From NCBI GenBank assembly GCA_022925895.1, contig JAKSYS010000206.1, positions 25,201-89,200 on the forward strand: a stretch of DNA of 64,000 bases, read 5' to 3'. The notes under the pieces were generated by a model. It saw nothing but the letters and a program-made list of their open reading frames with translations, had not been told where the DNA came from and searched no databases. The position numbers were made by a program, and so were the translations under genes. Source of the stretch: Fragilaria crotonensis. Taxonomy: Eukaryota; Bacillariophyta; Fragilariophyceae; Fragilariales; Fragilariaceae. Below are positions 32,167-43,651 of the stretch, piece after piece (within the stretch, counting starts at the first letter, position 1; the number at the start of each line of letters is the position of its first letter).

Positions 32167-34016
32167 ATGATCGCGCCTACGACTGGGAATGCCCAGAGTT
32201 CGACTCTAACGCTTTCACACTCATCGGCGACTTCATCGATCGGTGCACATCGTGGTGTGGATGCGTCTAATGCGGATCCTTCCCAGCAAAGCACGTCTCC
32301 CGGGCCGGACTCTGACGATCACGATGATCATGACTTGTCTGATGAGAACAACATGTCTGGAGGTGGTGTGAATGGTGCAAGAAGTCCGCATCACCCGATT
32401 GCGGAGTTCTTGTACCAGCTGACGAAGATGCTAACCGAAAACAACAACGAAATTGTGGAGTGGACGAACGGAAAAATCAGGGTACATCACCCCGACCGCT
32501 TGGAAGGCGAGGTCCTTCACAAGTACTTTCGCCACTCTAAGTTTGCCTCATTTCAGCGTCAACTCAACTATTTCGGATTCAGAAAGATCGCTGGAAAGGG
32601 AAAAATGTCGCCATGCTCCTACGTGAACGATTCCGCAACTACCGACCTGCGAAGCCTTTTGAGGATCAAAGAAAGACGAACGGCTCCGCTGCCCGCAAGG
32701 CAGCGATGGCGCAGCGTACTGCTACCGTGAGTGCGCATGGCCAAATGGGGATGGGGATTGGGCTTCACGGTGGCATGCAAATGCCTGTGGACATGTTCAC
32801 ACAGGCATACATGGGAAGCCACGGTGTTCAGCAGGGCCTTGGTATGTTTTCTGGAATGATGTTTTCCGATCCTCAACACCAGGCAGCTCTCCAGCAAGCC
32901 GCTGCGTTGCAACACCAAGCGCTTCAGAATTCGAGTCAGAATCAGCAACCCATGATTGACAGCATGTATATGCCAGGTCAAAAACAGACTTCTCATGATG
33001 TGCACGGGCTCTCGAAAAAGGCTGGTCTTGCTGGCTCTCTTGAGCACTTGCAGCAGTTAAGTGCTGCTCGGAACTCTGCCTTGAACCTTGCTAGCTTCGG
33101 CTGGACTCCAGGTTCCGTGGCGTCGATGAATTCACTCTTCGCTCCATCACCTGCGCCGCAAAGTGCATCTATGCCCATGCCGCCTCCGGCGGTACCGTCC
33201 ATGCCTGCCACGGTAGCGATGAACGCCACTGCCGCCGCGAACGCTGCCGCGTCTAATCAGGGTACCAATGTTTTCGAATCCAACGTAGCGTTGAATGCGC
33301 TCGTTGGAAACAACAATACTACTGGGGACGCGAAGCCTGGACAGAACGCATCGGCACCCAGTTATTCGGGAGGACCTTCTTCAGGCCAAGCGCCAGGACC
33401 GGCCCCAGGTCCATATCCTGGGGGAGGACCTATGCAGTACCCTGGGCTGACGATGCAACGGCTATCTAGCAGCAATCTGTTGAGAGGTCTGCCCTCCGCG
33501 GGAACGATGTTCCCTGACTCGCTAAGCAGTGTATCGCTGTCAGGCCTACTCCCAGGTATGGGGGGAATGAGCTCCAACAGATTGAATTCGATGTTGAGTT
33601 TGAGCAGCTTCTTGTCCCGCGACCCATCCATGGCTGATCTGTTGCCAGGAGCTTCCAATGTCAATTTGTCAAACCTCGGCGGGGGAGCTCAGTACGGCAA
33701 TGGTTACAATGCTAATGCTCCATACAGCAATGGATTCAATTCGGGTGGATTGGGAGGTACCACCTTAGTTCCACTCACTGGTGGCTCCTCGCAGTTCGAT
33801 TTCGCGGGAGCATCCGCCGCCTTGCAGAGTTTAGCGAATGCTGCAAACCCTGCAAGTGCGCTGCTGGGTGCTTTTACTGGACAGGCTTCTCAAAACACAA
33901 CTGCGAACGCGCCTGCTCCAAATGCTGCATCAAATCAGCAAGCGGGAGCTCCACTCGGTTTCGAACCGACCCCTATTCACGACATTGGTCGGAAGCGTCA
34001 AAAGTTTACTGCCTAG
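32167..34016 (+). CDS. Heat-shock transcription factor 1 of this window
   Basis: ATG at 32167. The DNA-binding domain covers residues about 75-168: [30 protein letters not shown] (recognition helix) and [11 protein letters not shown], ending [12 protein letters not shown] and LRSLLRIK. Heat-shock factors bind nGAAn repeats as trimers; diatoms have a strongly expanded family. The frame then breaks at about 32,667-32,671 (an A lost in atcaaaga) and continues as [13 protein letters not shown] to a stop at 34016. The remaining 430 residues are rich in Met, Gln, Ala, Ser and Asn, a probable activation region, ending with a basic GRKRQKF. I see no classical heptad-repeat HR-A/B region after the domain. 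About 610 residues if the break is a sequence error. Confidence 0.85.
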
Positions 34017-35223
34017 CTAGGTCGAGATTATTCAGGTCGAATGTAATTAAGAATATCGAATGGAAAATGTAATCGCAAGCCTTGCTTCCTCCTCGGTCCG
34101 GTCCACACACGTCGTTGGTACCGATACTTAATCATTGTAGCCGTGTGTCTGAGATTGTATCCCGCCCCGCTATATGCAATCAAAATTTTGAAATCTGAGC
34201 AGCCGCATTTCCTTGTCAAGGTCATCGATGAGATCAAGACTTGACCGCTTGCCAGCAACGCACAAGACTGCTTTGCAAAACTTGCATGCTCTCCGTAGTT
34301 GATCATAGACCGATCAGTCCTTCTGGTAGATTCATTCAGCAGCACCAACATATTGTTCTGTATAAAATTGATTAGAGTGCTTCTTTTAGATCTCTTTTCT
34401 CTAGGTTCGTGCTGAATGGAGTCGGAGTACAACCCCTAACTCAGTATGTATCCAAGTAAAATGTTCTTGCTTTTTATCAATGCATTTGTCATAGGTATCG
34501 CCTTGTTGCTGATATCAAAGCCTTTTCGTAGTAGTAGTAGCAATTAAAGAATTAAAGCCAGCAGACTGAACCTTTCATGGCCCGGCTTCTCACTCACAAA
34601 TAAATGAGATACGCATACCTTGCACTGCGTCTGTAGCCCATACGTAGCTCAAGGCTCAAGTACCCGCAGTACAGTACTGGTAAAGTAGTGGAGACTGGAG
34701 TACACATTTCTTGGGTGTGCCAATACTCCAGTACAGTCCTGGAGTGCTGACGTACGGAGTACTGTAGTACAAGATCTACAAGTACCGGTAGAAGCTCGTG
34801 CTTCAGGACTCAAACCTATGTAATTTTACTACTAGTACCTGGTACTCAGTACAAGTACCGTGTACCCAATGAACCTTGAAGTTCGACTATACTGGTACTA
34901 CAGGATACAGGTATGGCATATTGGTTCTGGTACACAGTACTGTGTACGCTCCGAATGGACGTTCGTACAGTACTGGCGTACTCAGTACTGTAGTACTCCA
35001 CTATCGCCATGAATCCATTCTGCATCCTCCAAGTGCCTTGTACTCGGTTATCTATATGCGGTAGAAACAACCCACGCTCCGCGAGACCACCACACCCTTT
35101 CAGTCTTTCAGATGACCAGGTCGTCGTAGAGTAACAGATGCTGTCTTGAGTCCTCACCACATTCCCACCTTTACTCGTAGAGCGTTGAAGAAATCTAGTA
35201 AAGCTCCAATCGTTGCGTTACAA
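34017..35223. other. Intergenic, gtac-rich, no supported gene
   Basis: A minus-strand open stretch at 34028-34432 overlaps the likely 3' UTR of the heat-shock factor and has no motif. Between 34,660 and 35,010 there is a dense run of agtact, gtacc and ctccagtac palindromes upstream of the next gene. The frame of that gene is open from 35146, but without an ATG before 35224. Confidence 0.5.
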
Positions 35224-36429
35224 ATGGAAGAGAAATTGAAAGAGCTTGGAGATCCTTCTGGGAAACAGTCATCAGAATACTGGGACGAGTGGTTCAACGT
35301 GGTATGCGCAGAAAGCCATCGCCCTTTTGAATGGTACTGCGATGTTGATGAGGTTGCTCGGCTGCTCTGTTATCACTTACCACCGTCAATGTCTTCCGGT
35401 GGACGTATGATTCACCCAGGGTCTGGAAACTCTCGGGTACCAGTCAGGCTACGAAACGACTTTGGCTTTCCACACAAGCATGTGGTCGTTGACATCTCAA
35501 GTGTTGCGCTGGAGGAAATGAGAAGTGTTCATGATCAGAACGTGTCAGCAGCCGACAATGAAATCGAGTATCTTCTTGGCGATGTCCTAGAACCACCGCT
35601 GCCACTAGAAGGCGGCATGTTTGATGTTTGGCTGGACAAGGGGCTTGTTGATGCCCTTTTCAATGATTCAAGTGACGACTGCCGCGCGCAATCGGACACT
35701 CTTTTCTCGGAGGCTTTCCGATTATTGCGATCCGCAACAGGCATGATATTGATCGTCACAATGGCAGAAGAACATTCCTTGAAACTCATTTTAAATGGTT
35801 TCTGGAGAGAACTTCAGTCACGATCAGCCTCCCTGCATGTGTGGGACCTTGAGCCTGTCAGTGGTGACATGCTACCGTTTGGCTTGGTTTTGCAGAGGAC
35901 TACGAGGGGGAATGAGGAATTGATCCTCAGCTGGCATCACAAAGATAAGCAGGTTGAAGAAGTGAAAGTCCACACGAGAACTATTGAATGCTTGCTCCAG
36001 GAAGTCTCAAGCCGATGTGAAACGTCTCGGGCAGATTTCAAGGAATTGCGAAAACAGCAGAATGACAAAACGCTTGCAACTATTGAAATCAAACCGTGGG
36101 ACAGTGCGACCGATCTGGAGGTGTTGAAAGATGCCATCGTCGGCACTAGATGGACTGTGCCTTCGACCGGAAGTCAAGGAGACCAGCGTGCCATCGACCC
36201 AGACTGGCGGACGCATGACTACAAGGTGGTTCCCATCGGATATGGAATCAGTAAACTTGTCCTGCAATGCACTGTCAACTCGGATGATCTCGATGTTCTA
36301 GTTGATGCGATAAAGGAATGGGAGGGGATTCCATCCATCGAAGATGGAGTTCAGTCTGTCGACATAGATTGGAATAAGTCAGTCCGGATAGCTGCGTTCC
36401 CTGGGATAGCAATCTCTAAGTCAAAGTAG
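35224..36429 (+). CDS. METTL13-like methyltransferase fused to eEF1B (EF1-GNE) exchange domain
   Basis: Single exon, first ATG 35224, 401 residues. Residues 15-230 form a class I SAM-dependent methyltransferase of the METTL13/eEF1A-lysine-methyltransferase type: YWDEWF, FEWYCD, the motif I variant IHPGSGNSRVPVRL, VVVDISSVALEEMR (post-I acidic) and FDVWLDKGLVDAL (the DKG..DAL block typical of this family). Residues 283-392 match the eEF1B guanine-nucleotide-exchange domain: TIEIKPWDSATDLEVLKDAI, YKVVPIGYGISKLVLQC and GVQSVDIDWN, with a somewhat longer loop than usual. Both parts relate to elongation factor 1A, one known to methylate it in other organisms, the other to exchange its nucleotide. 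There is no frame break across the junction, so the fusion is in one open frame. No targeting signal is seen; cytosolic action is inferred. Confidence 0.85.
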   Translation: MEEKLKELGDPSGKQSSEYWDEWFNVVCAESHRPFEWYCDVDEVARLLCYHLPPSMSSGGRMIHPGSGNSRVPVRLRNDFGFPHKHVVVDISSVALEEMRSVHDQNVSAADNEIEYLLGDVLEPPLPLEGGMFDVWLDKGLVDALFNDSSDDCRAQSDTLFSEAFRLLRSATGMILIVTMAEEHSLKLILNGFWRELQSRSASLHVWDLEPVSGDMLPFGLVLQRTTRGNEELILSWHHKDKQVEEVKVHTRTIECLLQEVSSRCETSRADFKELRKQQNDKTLATIEIKPWDSATDLEVLKDAIVGTRWTVPSTGSQGDQRAIDPDWRTHDYKVVPIGYGISKLVLQCTVNSDDLDVLVDAIKEWEGIPSIEDGVQSVDIDWNKSVRIAAFPGIAISKSK

Positions 36430-36475
36430 TGCTCACACGATGGTATATGTTCGAGCGATAAAGTTATACTTCATA

Positions 36476-38174
36476 CTAGCCACCCAAGTTGGGTAAATCG
36501 AAATCTTGTGACGAATTGGGAAAGTCAACAAAAGACAAAAAGTGCGGATCGCCTGTTCCTTGCATCTCGCTCACAGGCGTTGGCTCGATCGGGTCGAGCA
36601 TTGCAAGATCAACTAATGATGAATCCCTACTCAGCATTTGATAGCATTGCATGTCGTCGGGAGCATTCCTCAACGAGTTCTTGAAGTTATTGCTCAACTC
36701 TGAAAGACTCGTTTGCACATCCATCCCAAGCTGATGTGGGTCCTTAAACGTGAAGTCCGGCGTAGCCGACGAAATTGTTGACACTGTTGTAGTATTTTCC
36801 TTCTTTGGAGGAGCTGCTAATGATTTGCCAGCAATGCTGGCATAGCCGTGGCGAATCCCTCTTCCAACAGCTGATCGAGCAAGAGCGATATGCGAATTGT
36901 TGGCTGGCACTCCGATACCAACTGGACTCTTCAGCAACCCGCCTACTTGATGAGTGATTCCCTTCCCTGTCACAATCTTAGGCACATTCGAACTTTTCAC
37001 AACAGGGTCACTCGTGGAGCGCTGTAGAATGTCCGCTAGAACTGGGTTCACTTGAGGTGTAGCAGCGACAGAACTGTCACCCGCCGATTCAGCGCGTTCT
37101 CGTTTCTTTGATCCTTTCTCTCGTGCTGTTGTAGGAGTCGTCTTGCGCTGGAGATAAATGTGAGATAATGATTACCCTTGCATACCAGCACAACACATTA
37201 GCAGGCGAAAACAGTACGTACTTTGATCAGGAGCAGGCTCTCAACTCTGGTGATGCTGCGTCGTTAACGTAGGAACAAGGTGCCATCTTTCCCTTGCCGG
37301 CGAGCTGAAAGCCAAAATAGTTCAGTTGCCGCTGAAAAGAGGCGAACTTTGAGTGGCGAAAGTATTTGTGAAGAACCTCGTTTGCCAACCGATGCGGATT
37401 ATGCACTTCTATCCTGCTGTTGGACCACTCAATAACTTCCCGGTTGTCATCTGTTAGCATCTTGGATAACTGATACAAAAACTCGGCTACGCCACTACTC
37501 GCTGGCGCTGCATCCGAAGCAGGGGTAACGTCAGCAGTAGATGACGTTTTCGATGGAACCAACGTTGCTGCGTGTGAAATAGCCATTTCAGATTCGACTG
37601 GATTTTGTAAGGAAAGGGGATTAGGAACACGACCGATACAATCGGATACGCAATCTATTCCAGATGCGATGGGCGGCGAGCTATGCAACAGCTGAGTGAC
37701 CGATGAAGCAGTTGATGTCCAGTTTTGAGTTAAATTGTCAACTGGACTTGCAAATGTGCCGTCAACTCGAGTTGCGGGCGACTGTGAGCTCTGCAACTGG
37801 TCCTCGACGGTGTGAGGAACTGTTAACACGTTTTCAGCAATATTGTCAGCAACGACGGTGGTATTAGATGTCCCGACAATTTGAGTTGTGGAGGATGGTG
37901 AGCTCCGCAAATGCTGGCTGACAGAGGAAGGAATTGATGCCACATTCTGATTTGAATTGTCTGCATGTCGGGTAGGATCTGATGTGCCGTCAACTCTAGT
38001 GGTGCTGGATGATGAGCTCTGCAACTGACGGGTTACTTGTGAAGGAATTGATGTAAAGTTTTGAGATGAATGCTGTGGCGCGCTTGCGGTGAAGGAATCC
38101 AGCGATGATGTGGATGATACCGCGGCAACAGGCCTGTGGATGCCTTCATTTTCGTTTGTGTTTGTGTTCGCCAT
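36476..38174 (-). CDS. Heat-shock transcription factor 2 of this window, with N-terminal repeats
   Basis: Two exons, 38174-37222 and 37147-36476, with a 74-bp GT-AG intron (37221-37148) placed right after the DNA-binding domain. The domain contains [39 protein letters not shown] and [13 protein letters not shown] base appears lost at about 37,235-37,240, inside the ELR-SLLLIK segment. Before the domain, residues about 39-175 hold four repeats of about 40 residues ([60 protein letters not shown]), Ser/Thr-rich and unusual for this family. The C-terminal part starts [18 protein letters not shown] (basic, likely nuclear signal) and ends with an acidic and hydrophobic stretch ([15 protein letters not shown]) like an activation motif. 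Convergent with the fusion gene, 46 bp between stops. Confidence 0.85.
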
Positions 38175-39118
38175 CGTGCAGAGAGTTGAAAGTTATATAG
38201 TTACATGCGTGATCCGATGTTGACCTTCGAAAAGAAAGATACGCTTAGTCAGTCGTGTTCAAATAACAGCTCATAAGCTTGTCACGGCATGCATCATGGT
38301 ACGTCCAAATGCCAGCTAAATCACTTGATTTGCATATCACACGATTACAGAAAGGAACCCACCTTACACTAATCACTAATCGCAGCACGATAAAGCGCTG
38401 TCTTCAGATAGCGGTCGATATACAACGCTTGCGACTCCTTTCTTCTGATTCACTTGGTTGCAAGGAATCAATTGCTCTCGTCCTACCAACAGTATTGGTT
38501 TGAACCGTCCCAGTTGAATGAGTGTTACAATTATCAAAACATAAGAATGATGTGAGTCAGAAACCCTCCGTCGCACATTTGTGCTAAGTCATGATGTTCC
38601 ACCTTGTATATAGGAAACAAGCTAATTCACCGGATATATGTCGCTGTAGGATTCATTGAATGCGTCAGCAGAAACAACGCAGCCTTTTTTATATTATTAA
38701 AGCCCAGTCTTGTCATCCAATAGTACCAGTACAAGTACCACGTACTCGTACTCCAGTACGAATGCACATCACGTAGCAATACGATAGGGTCCTCGACTAA
38801 CAACTACAGTACCTTGTACTCCGAGTACGGTAAAACTCAGCGAGTCAGAGCTCAGAGTCCAAAATGGTACTTGTATTGTACTTGTACTGTACATAGCTGA
38901 CGACGAAAGCACTGGATCGCCCAATCGAGCTGTGTAGTACTGTAGTACTGTATCGAGCTGGAAAACTCCGGCAAATGGCTGTTTTTCACAGTACACTTTG
39001 TACTGTCTGTAATAATTCCAGTCCTTTGCCATACTACCGTAGCGCACTGTACGAGGGTCTGTCGTTGTATGCACATGCTCATACAACGATTTTCTTTTCT
39101 TCCTACTTTTTGGAACAT
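38175..39118. other. Intergenic, no supported gene
   Basis: Upstream of heat-shock factor 2 and downstream of the glutamate-cysteine ligase. A gtac/agtact-rich cluster lies at 38,715-39,060. Short open stretches show no motif. Confidence 0.5.
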
Positions 39119-42100
39119 CTACCGATAATCAATCATGTTCAGAACCAACAGCATTAAGGAGACACCGATCCCTGGGAATCGATGTATGAAGCATAAACTA
39201 CCTGTAGCGTCGTCATCACGCCTCACCTTCTGCCCTCCGGCAGCCTGGGCAACGGATTTGAAGGAATTTCGTGTCGTGTACCTCTGCAATAACTCTAAGA
39301 CCCTTGCGTTCTGAGCCCGCCTTGAATCCATTTGATCTCATACGCTCCTTCAGCAGTGACAGGATCAATTTTTATGTCACCGAGGAGCTCAGGAATATGG
39401 ACTTTGCCAAGACCTATGTCCGTACAAATTGCGACGAGATCATATGCTATCTCGTCAGATAAAACAGAATCGCCGCAATACGCTGGGTGGTTTCGAACGT
39501 AGTTGCGCATCCAAGTTGCAGTAGTAACAAGTTCTCCAGTCGCTTTCTTTTCAATGAAATCCAAGTAAGCGTTGATACGACTCCTGGTGATGGAATCACA
39601 ATTGATGTGATCAAGATACGCCTGAACTAGAGGAATGAGTCCTGGAAAGTGATGCCCCTTTCCGCACATGATCTCAGCCATGGTCATTTCCTCATACGAG
39701 TTTTCTTCATCACTGCCGGGAGCAAATGGAGCAGTTCGTCGTTGGCGACTAACACCGTCATCATCGAGTTCATCACCATACCTAGAGGATGTTGTATTGG
39801 AAGCACTCTCGTCCGTATTGGCGGCTCGTGAAAACATGGAATTGTATCGCACACCATACCCATCGTCGCCTTCTTCTAGAGGGGCCATGTGACGCCGAAA
39901 GAAGAATTTTCCTTTCGCTGCAGCGTTTCTGCTATGAGCCCGTTGCATGTTAGCATCAACCCGACTGAGAGGGATATACAAATTCAAATCAAACGACAGA
40001 ATCACCCGAGTCAAAGCACAGTGAACGCCGTGAATGCGGCATTCTCAAAGTCAGTGAGTTGAGCTCCATGCTGCGAAACTCAGTCCTCCACCCAATGTGA
40101 GGGTCGTTCGGGCTATTTCTTGGCGGTGGAGGTTTCCATCGAACACTCTGCCAGTTGGTACTCTGGATACTTTCCCAATGCTCAGTCTGGGTGGCATCGT
40201 CGACCTCTTCGACTGACCCGTCGAAAACGACTAGAGGATCACGAATGAAAAGATGGGCAACGTGTTGAGAAAGAGCGGGATCGATACCAGCCTGGCGCAG
40301 CATCTGGTAGCTTTCCTCTTCAATTGGAACAGGAATGTCGTTGTACATGTTAAGGATTCTGTTCGATAAACCAGTTTTGTCGCCATAGGGTTCATCACCA
40401 GGAAAGAAGGCTCCCTGGTAAATGTACGTACTGATACAATCGTACCTCGACTTGTAAAGCCTTCGCTGCCCTTTGCCTGCAAGTGAATCGTGAGGGGCAT
40501 CGGGGTCACGCCGTCCACGTTCTGCCAAGGTGCGATCATCGACACTCTCGCTGATTACTCCCCATCGCGCATCAGTGTCAGCAATACGGCCGCGGAGGAA
40601 AGGAGTCGACGCCGTCAAGGCCATCATGATTGGTGCCATCACAGCAAGCTGATCATACATAAAGCGACTTTCATCCATATCTTTCGCTTGGAATGTGATC
40701 TGAAGACAACAGCACCCCATGCCAAAAGCCATAGCGTCCATATGGATCGCGGCACGAACGTTCTCGCGGTTTGGGTCGAGCACCGCGGAAACATCACTAC
40801 CCAACGGATCTTCGGTGGCAAAAGAAGGTGGACCTGCAACAGCAACTTTTCCTGCCAGCAATGAGGCGATATCGGCGATCTCGTCATGCTCAGCCGATCG
40901 GAACAAAGGCGTAGCAGATCCAACTCTCTTCATTTCCGGGTTTGATGGATTTGTTCGAGTGGAAACCTTATGCAAGAACTGCACCTTCCCGTCGTCGCTA
41001 CACATTGGAAGATAGTATCCATTCTGCAAGCGAATCCAACCAGGAGTATCGGGAATCTCACTCCCAACCACTATATCACCGTTTCTCGGCCAATCTGCGT
41101 CGGGAACAATCAAGTTCAGGGCACTTCGATAAAGACCACGGCACCCTCGCACTGGACGTCAACTAACCATTTCTGCAGGGTGACCAGACCATCAACATTA
41201 TCGTGCGGAAACTCATCTTGGCCACTCGTTGAACACCCGACCACCAAGAAATCTTTCCCATATCTTTCGTACGAAGCATCGCCACGACCATACCTCCAGA
41301 GCTAGAGGAGGAAGAGCATTCGTTTAGGAGAGTCAACCACGTAAACAAAAACACACGATAAATCGTACCTGCTGTGAATCACTTCCACAACAACCGTGAT
41401 CCTCACTCGGGGAGGCTTTATAACCAGCGAATTCGGGCGTGTTCACGTCACGGAAAAGTGGAACTCGAATGTTCACTTTTTCTCCCCGACGCTGACGAAT
41501 ATTCGCTGTCAATGTTCCAAAACGAGGGTGAGGGTTGATGATATCGTCGCCAATATAGTCACTCATGGTGACGGGCCCCCCAACCTTAGTCGACGGAACT
41601 GATCCATCGTCCTTCATAGCACCGAGCATGGGGAAGGATGACATAGTTGGAGCCACTTCGTTTTCGGCAAGAGCAGTCAACATACGCTTTCGGCGGAGGC
41701 GCATGTTTCGTTCAACACGAAGCAAATCGGAGGTGTATCCAGTGTAGGGTCTGGCGGGCGTCGCCTCAACCATCCAAGCCCCATACTCAGGTACGAAGGT
41801 GCAACCCTCTGCCATCTCCTCGTTAAGTTTTTCTTTCTGATTCAACTCATCCATGATCTATTCATTGACATGGCGTGAGTGAAAGAATAAAGAGGCACTC
41901 ACGAAAGATCAACCACGACGTACCTCCTTTCCTCGCAAGCAGATTCGAACTTTCTTGCCTTCGTGGTCGAGTTTAAAAATACCATACTCGATTTCATCGC
42001 CCCAAAGGAGCTCGTTACCTTTAAGATCTTTCACACGATTGTATGTAGATATGAATTGGCGAACACCGGCTCTTCGAATGTATCGAAGATCCTTCTTAGA

Positions 42101-42217
42101 ATCGTCCCAACTCTTGGGAACGCCAACTTTGAGAAGTCCTGCAGGGAAAAAAATTGAGTGAGTCAGCAATAGGTGGGACGACAAGTCTGTCACACAGTAT
42201 TAGATGTACGAACCCAT
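39119..42217 (-). CDS. GCLC: Glutamate-cysteine ligase, catalytic subunit (with large insertion)
   Basis: First enzyme of glutathione synthesis. ATG 42217; exons 42217-42214, 42138-41924, 41857-41369 and 41301 onward, with GT-AG introns of 75, 66 and 67 bp. Motifs follow the eukaryotic GCLC order: LLWGDEIEYGIF, EYGAWMVEATPARPY, HPRFGTLTANIRQRRGEKV, MDAMAFGMGCCCLQITFQ, RWGVISESVDDRT, QHVAHLFIRDPLVVF, IQSTNWQSVRWKPPPP, VILSFDLNLYIPLSRVD and ATWMRNYVRNHP. Four single-base losses break the frame (about 41,175; 40,060; 40,015; 39,330), each in or next to a short homopolymer. Between NTPEFAG and MDAMAFGMG there are roughly 230 residues where the animal enzyme has about 20, including GWIRLQNGYYLPM. 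The exact C-terminus is uncertain; the TAG at 39119 is used here. Confidence 0.88.
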
Positions 42218-43651
42218 TCGAAGAGTGAATCCTTCACAAGCCCGTGACAAGAAGGCAAGAAGTAGCAGAAGGTATGCAAATCGGTTTGTGCTCTTTGTAA
42301 GCATCTCCCAACTCCGATCCTGAGGATGGATGTGCCCTCGCCGCTCTCGCCGCTATGATCGCGCAATCCAGATTCCCTCCGGTTCGTTCTTGTTCCAAGA
42401 GATTTTCTCGTATTCGTTGGTATCCTACGATCGTGCTCCGTGCGTATGTACTGGTATAGGAGGTACTCGAGTACCAGGTACCTGTACATACTAAATTGGT
42501 GAGGGGGGGGGGGGGCGGGGGCGGGGGTGACGGTGTCCTCAAATCTGAGTGTGCGCACAGACTTCTCCATGATCAGTGCGTTCGTGTACTATTCGTTGGT
42601 CGCGCTTTATTCTTGTCAAGAGTGCGCACTACAGTAGGAAACAAGTCACAACGGAAGGTTGCAGTCTGCAGTTCTTCTTGATGATGATGAATTGAGTTTA
42701 TTTTCTAAAACTAGACTTCCAGTAGTATGAACCATTGGGCCAAGATTGTTGACAAATCCTGCCTGCCCCCCCTCCACAATTATTTCACATTCTTGAATAC
42801 ACCATTTTTATAGACCTCAGTAAGAATACCTTTCCAAAACTCATTCAAATCTCAAAGTCAAATAAGCAAATTCCAGATTATTCCGATTCCTGCAAATCCT
42901 CAATACTTGTACCCAATTGGTGAAGCAATCAAGTGGACTGCAATAATTTCTTAAATAGTAAAATGATGGTAACTACTGCTGTACTATGCCGTGCTGCAAG
43001 CATATCAACCAGTCCACTTTATGTTCATAAATTATTGCATTTTTGGATAGTAGTAGCACAGGTCCTGCTCTCTAACAAAGCAACTGGATGAATTGTCAAT
43101 GCAGATCAAACTTGTTGAGAAATATGCAATTATAAGACTGCATTACTAGTGCCCAGTAGTACTTGCATTTGCAGTAATAGTACTCATTGTACTCTCAGGC
43201 CTCTCTGTAGGCTGCAAAAAGAATTCTGCAACTCCTTCATAAACTTGTTAGAGCAACCTACAAACTTGAGAGACTCCAACCTCTCTCCAGTTGACTTATT
43301 CAAAAATGATGGTGCCATTGTTGACAATCATTTAATCAAATTCAGTGGAATGCTGGTACCACGGTATCTGCCCTTGGATTCCCTGCCCTGTACTCGGAGT
43401 AATTTTTATATCGTACAACAACATAACTTCTTGGATTTGGGAGTACAATTCCTGCCGAGTTGTTTGGAATGAACATCGGAAGGAAGGAATGTAAATCTTT
43501 AAAAGCAGGGGCGTTGGTGACCGTCGGGCTATTTTACTCGCGTTCAAAAAAACGTCGAGCTATCATGTATTCGTACCTTCAATTTATATATTCATAGAAC
43601 AATATACAATATCCCATTTTCAGTCCATAAATGATATAATCGTACCCGCTT
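42218..43651. other. Intergenic between GCLC and the membrane kinase, no supported gene
   Basis: Divergent upstream region of 1.4 kb. It contains the G-rich tract at 42501-42528. From about 42,690 it becomes AT-rich. An open stretch at 43149-43472 has no motif. Confidence 0.5.
42501..42528 (+). promoter_or_regulatory. G-run tract with G-quadruplex potential upstream of GCLC
   Basis: A run of 13 G, then C, five G, C, five G, about 290 bp before the GCLC start on the opposite strand. The sequence permits a four-layer quadruplex; function is not shown. Confidence 0.45.

Noticed and set aside
34028-34432. 134-codon minus-strand open stretch after heat-shock factor 1
   Set aside because: Lies antisense to the likely 3' UTR and has no motif or splice partner.
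35146-35223. Longer start for the methyltransferase fusion
   Set aside because: The open frame begins at TTG; the first ATG is 35224 and the conserved YWDEWF block follows it at a normal distance.
43149-43472. 107-codon + open stretch before the membrane kinase
   Set aside because: No motif, in AT-rich intergenic sequence.
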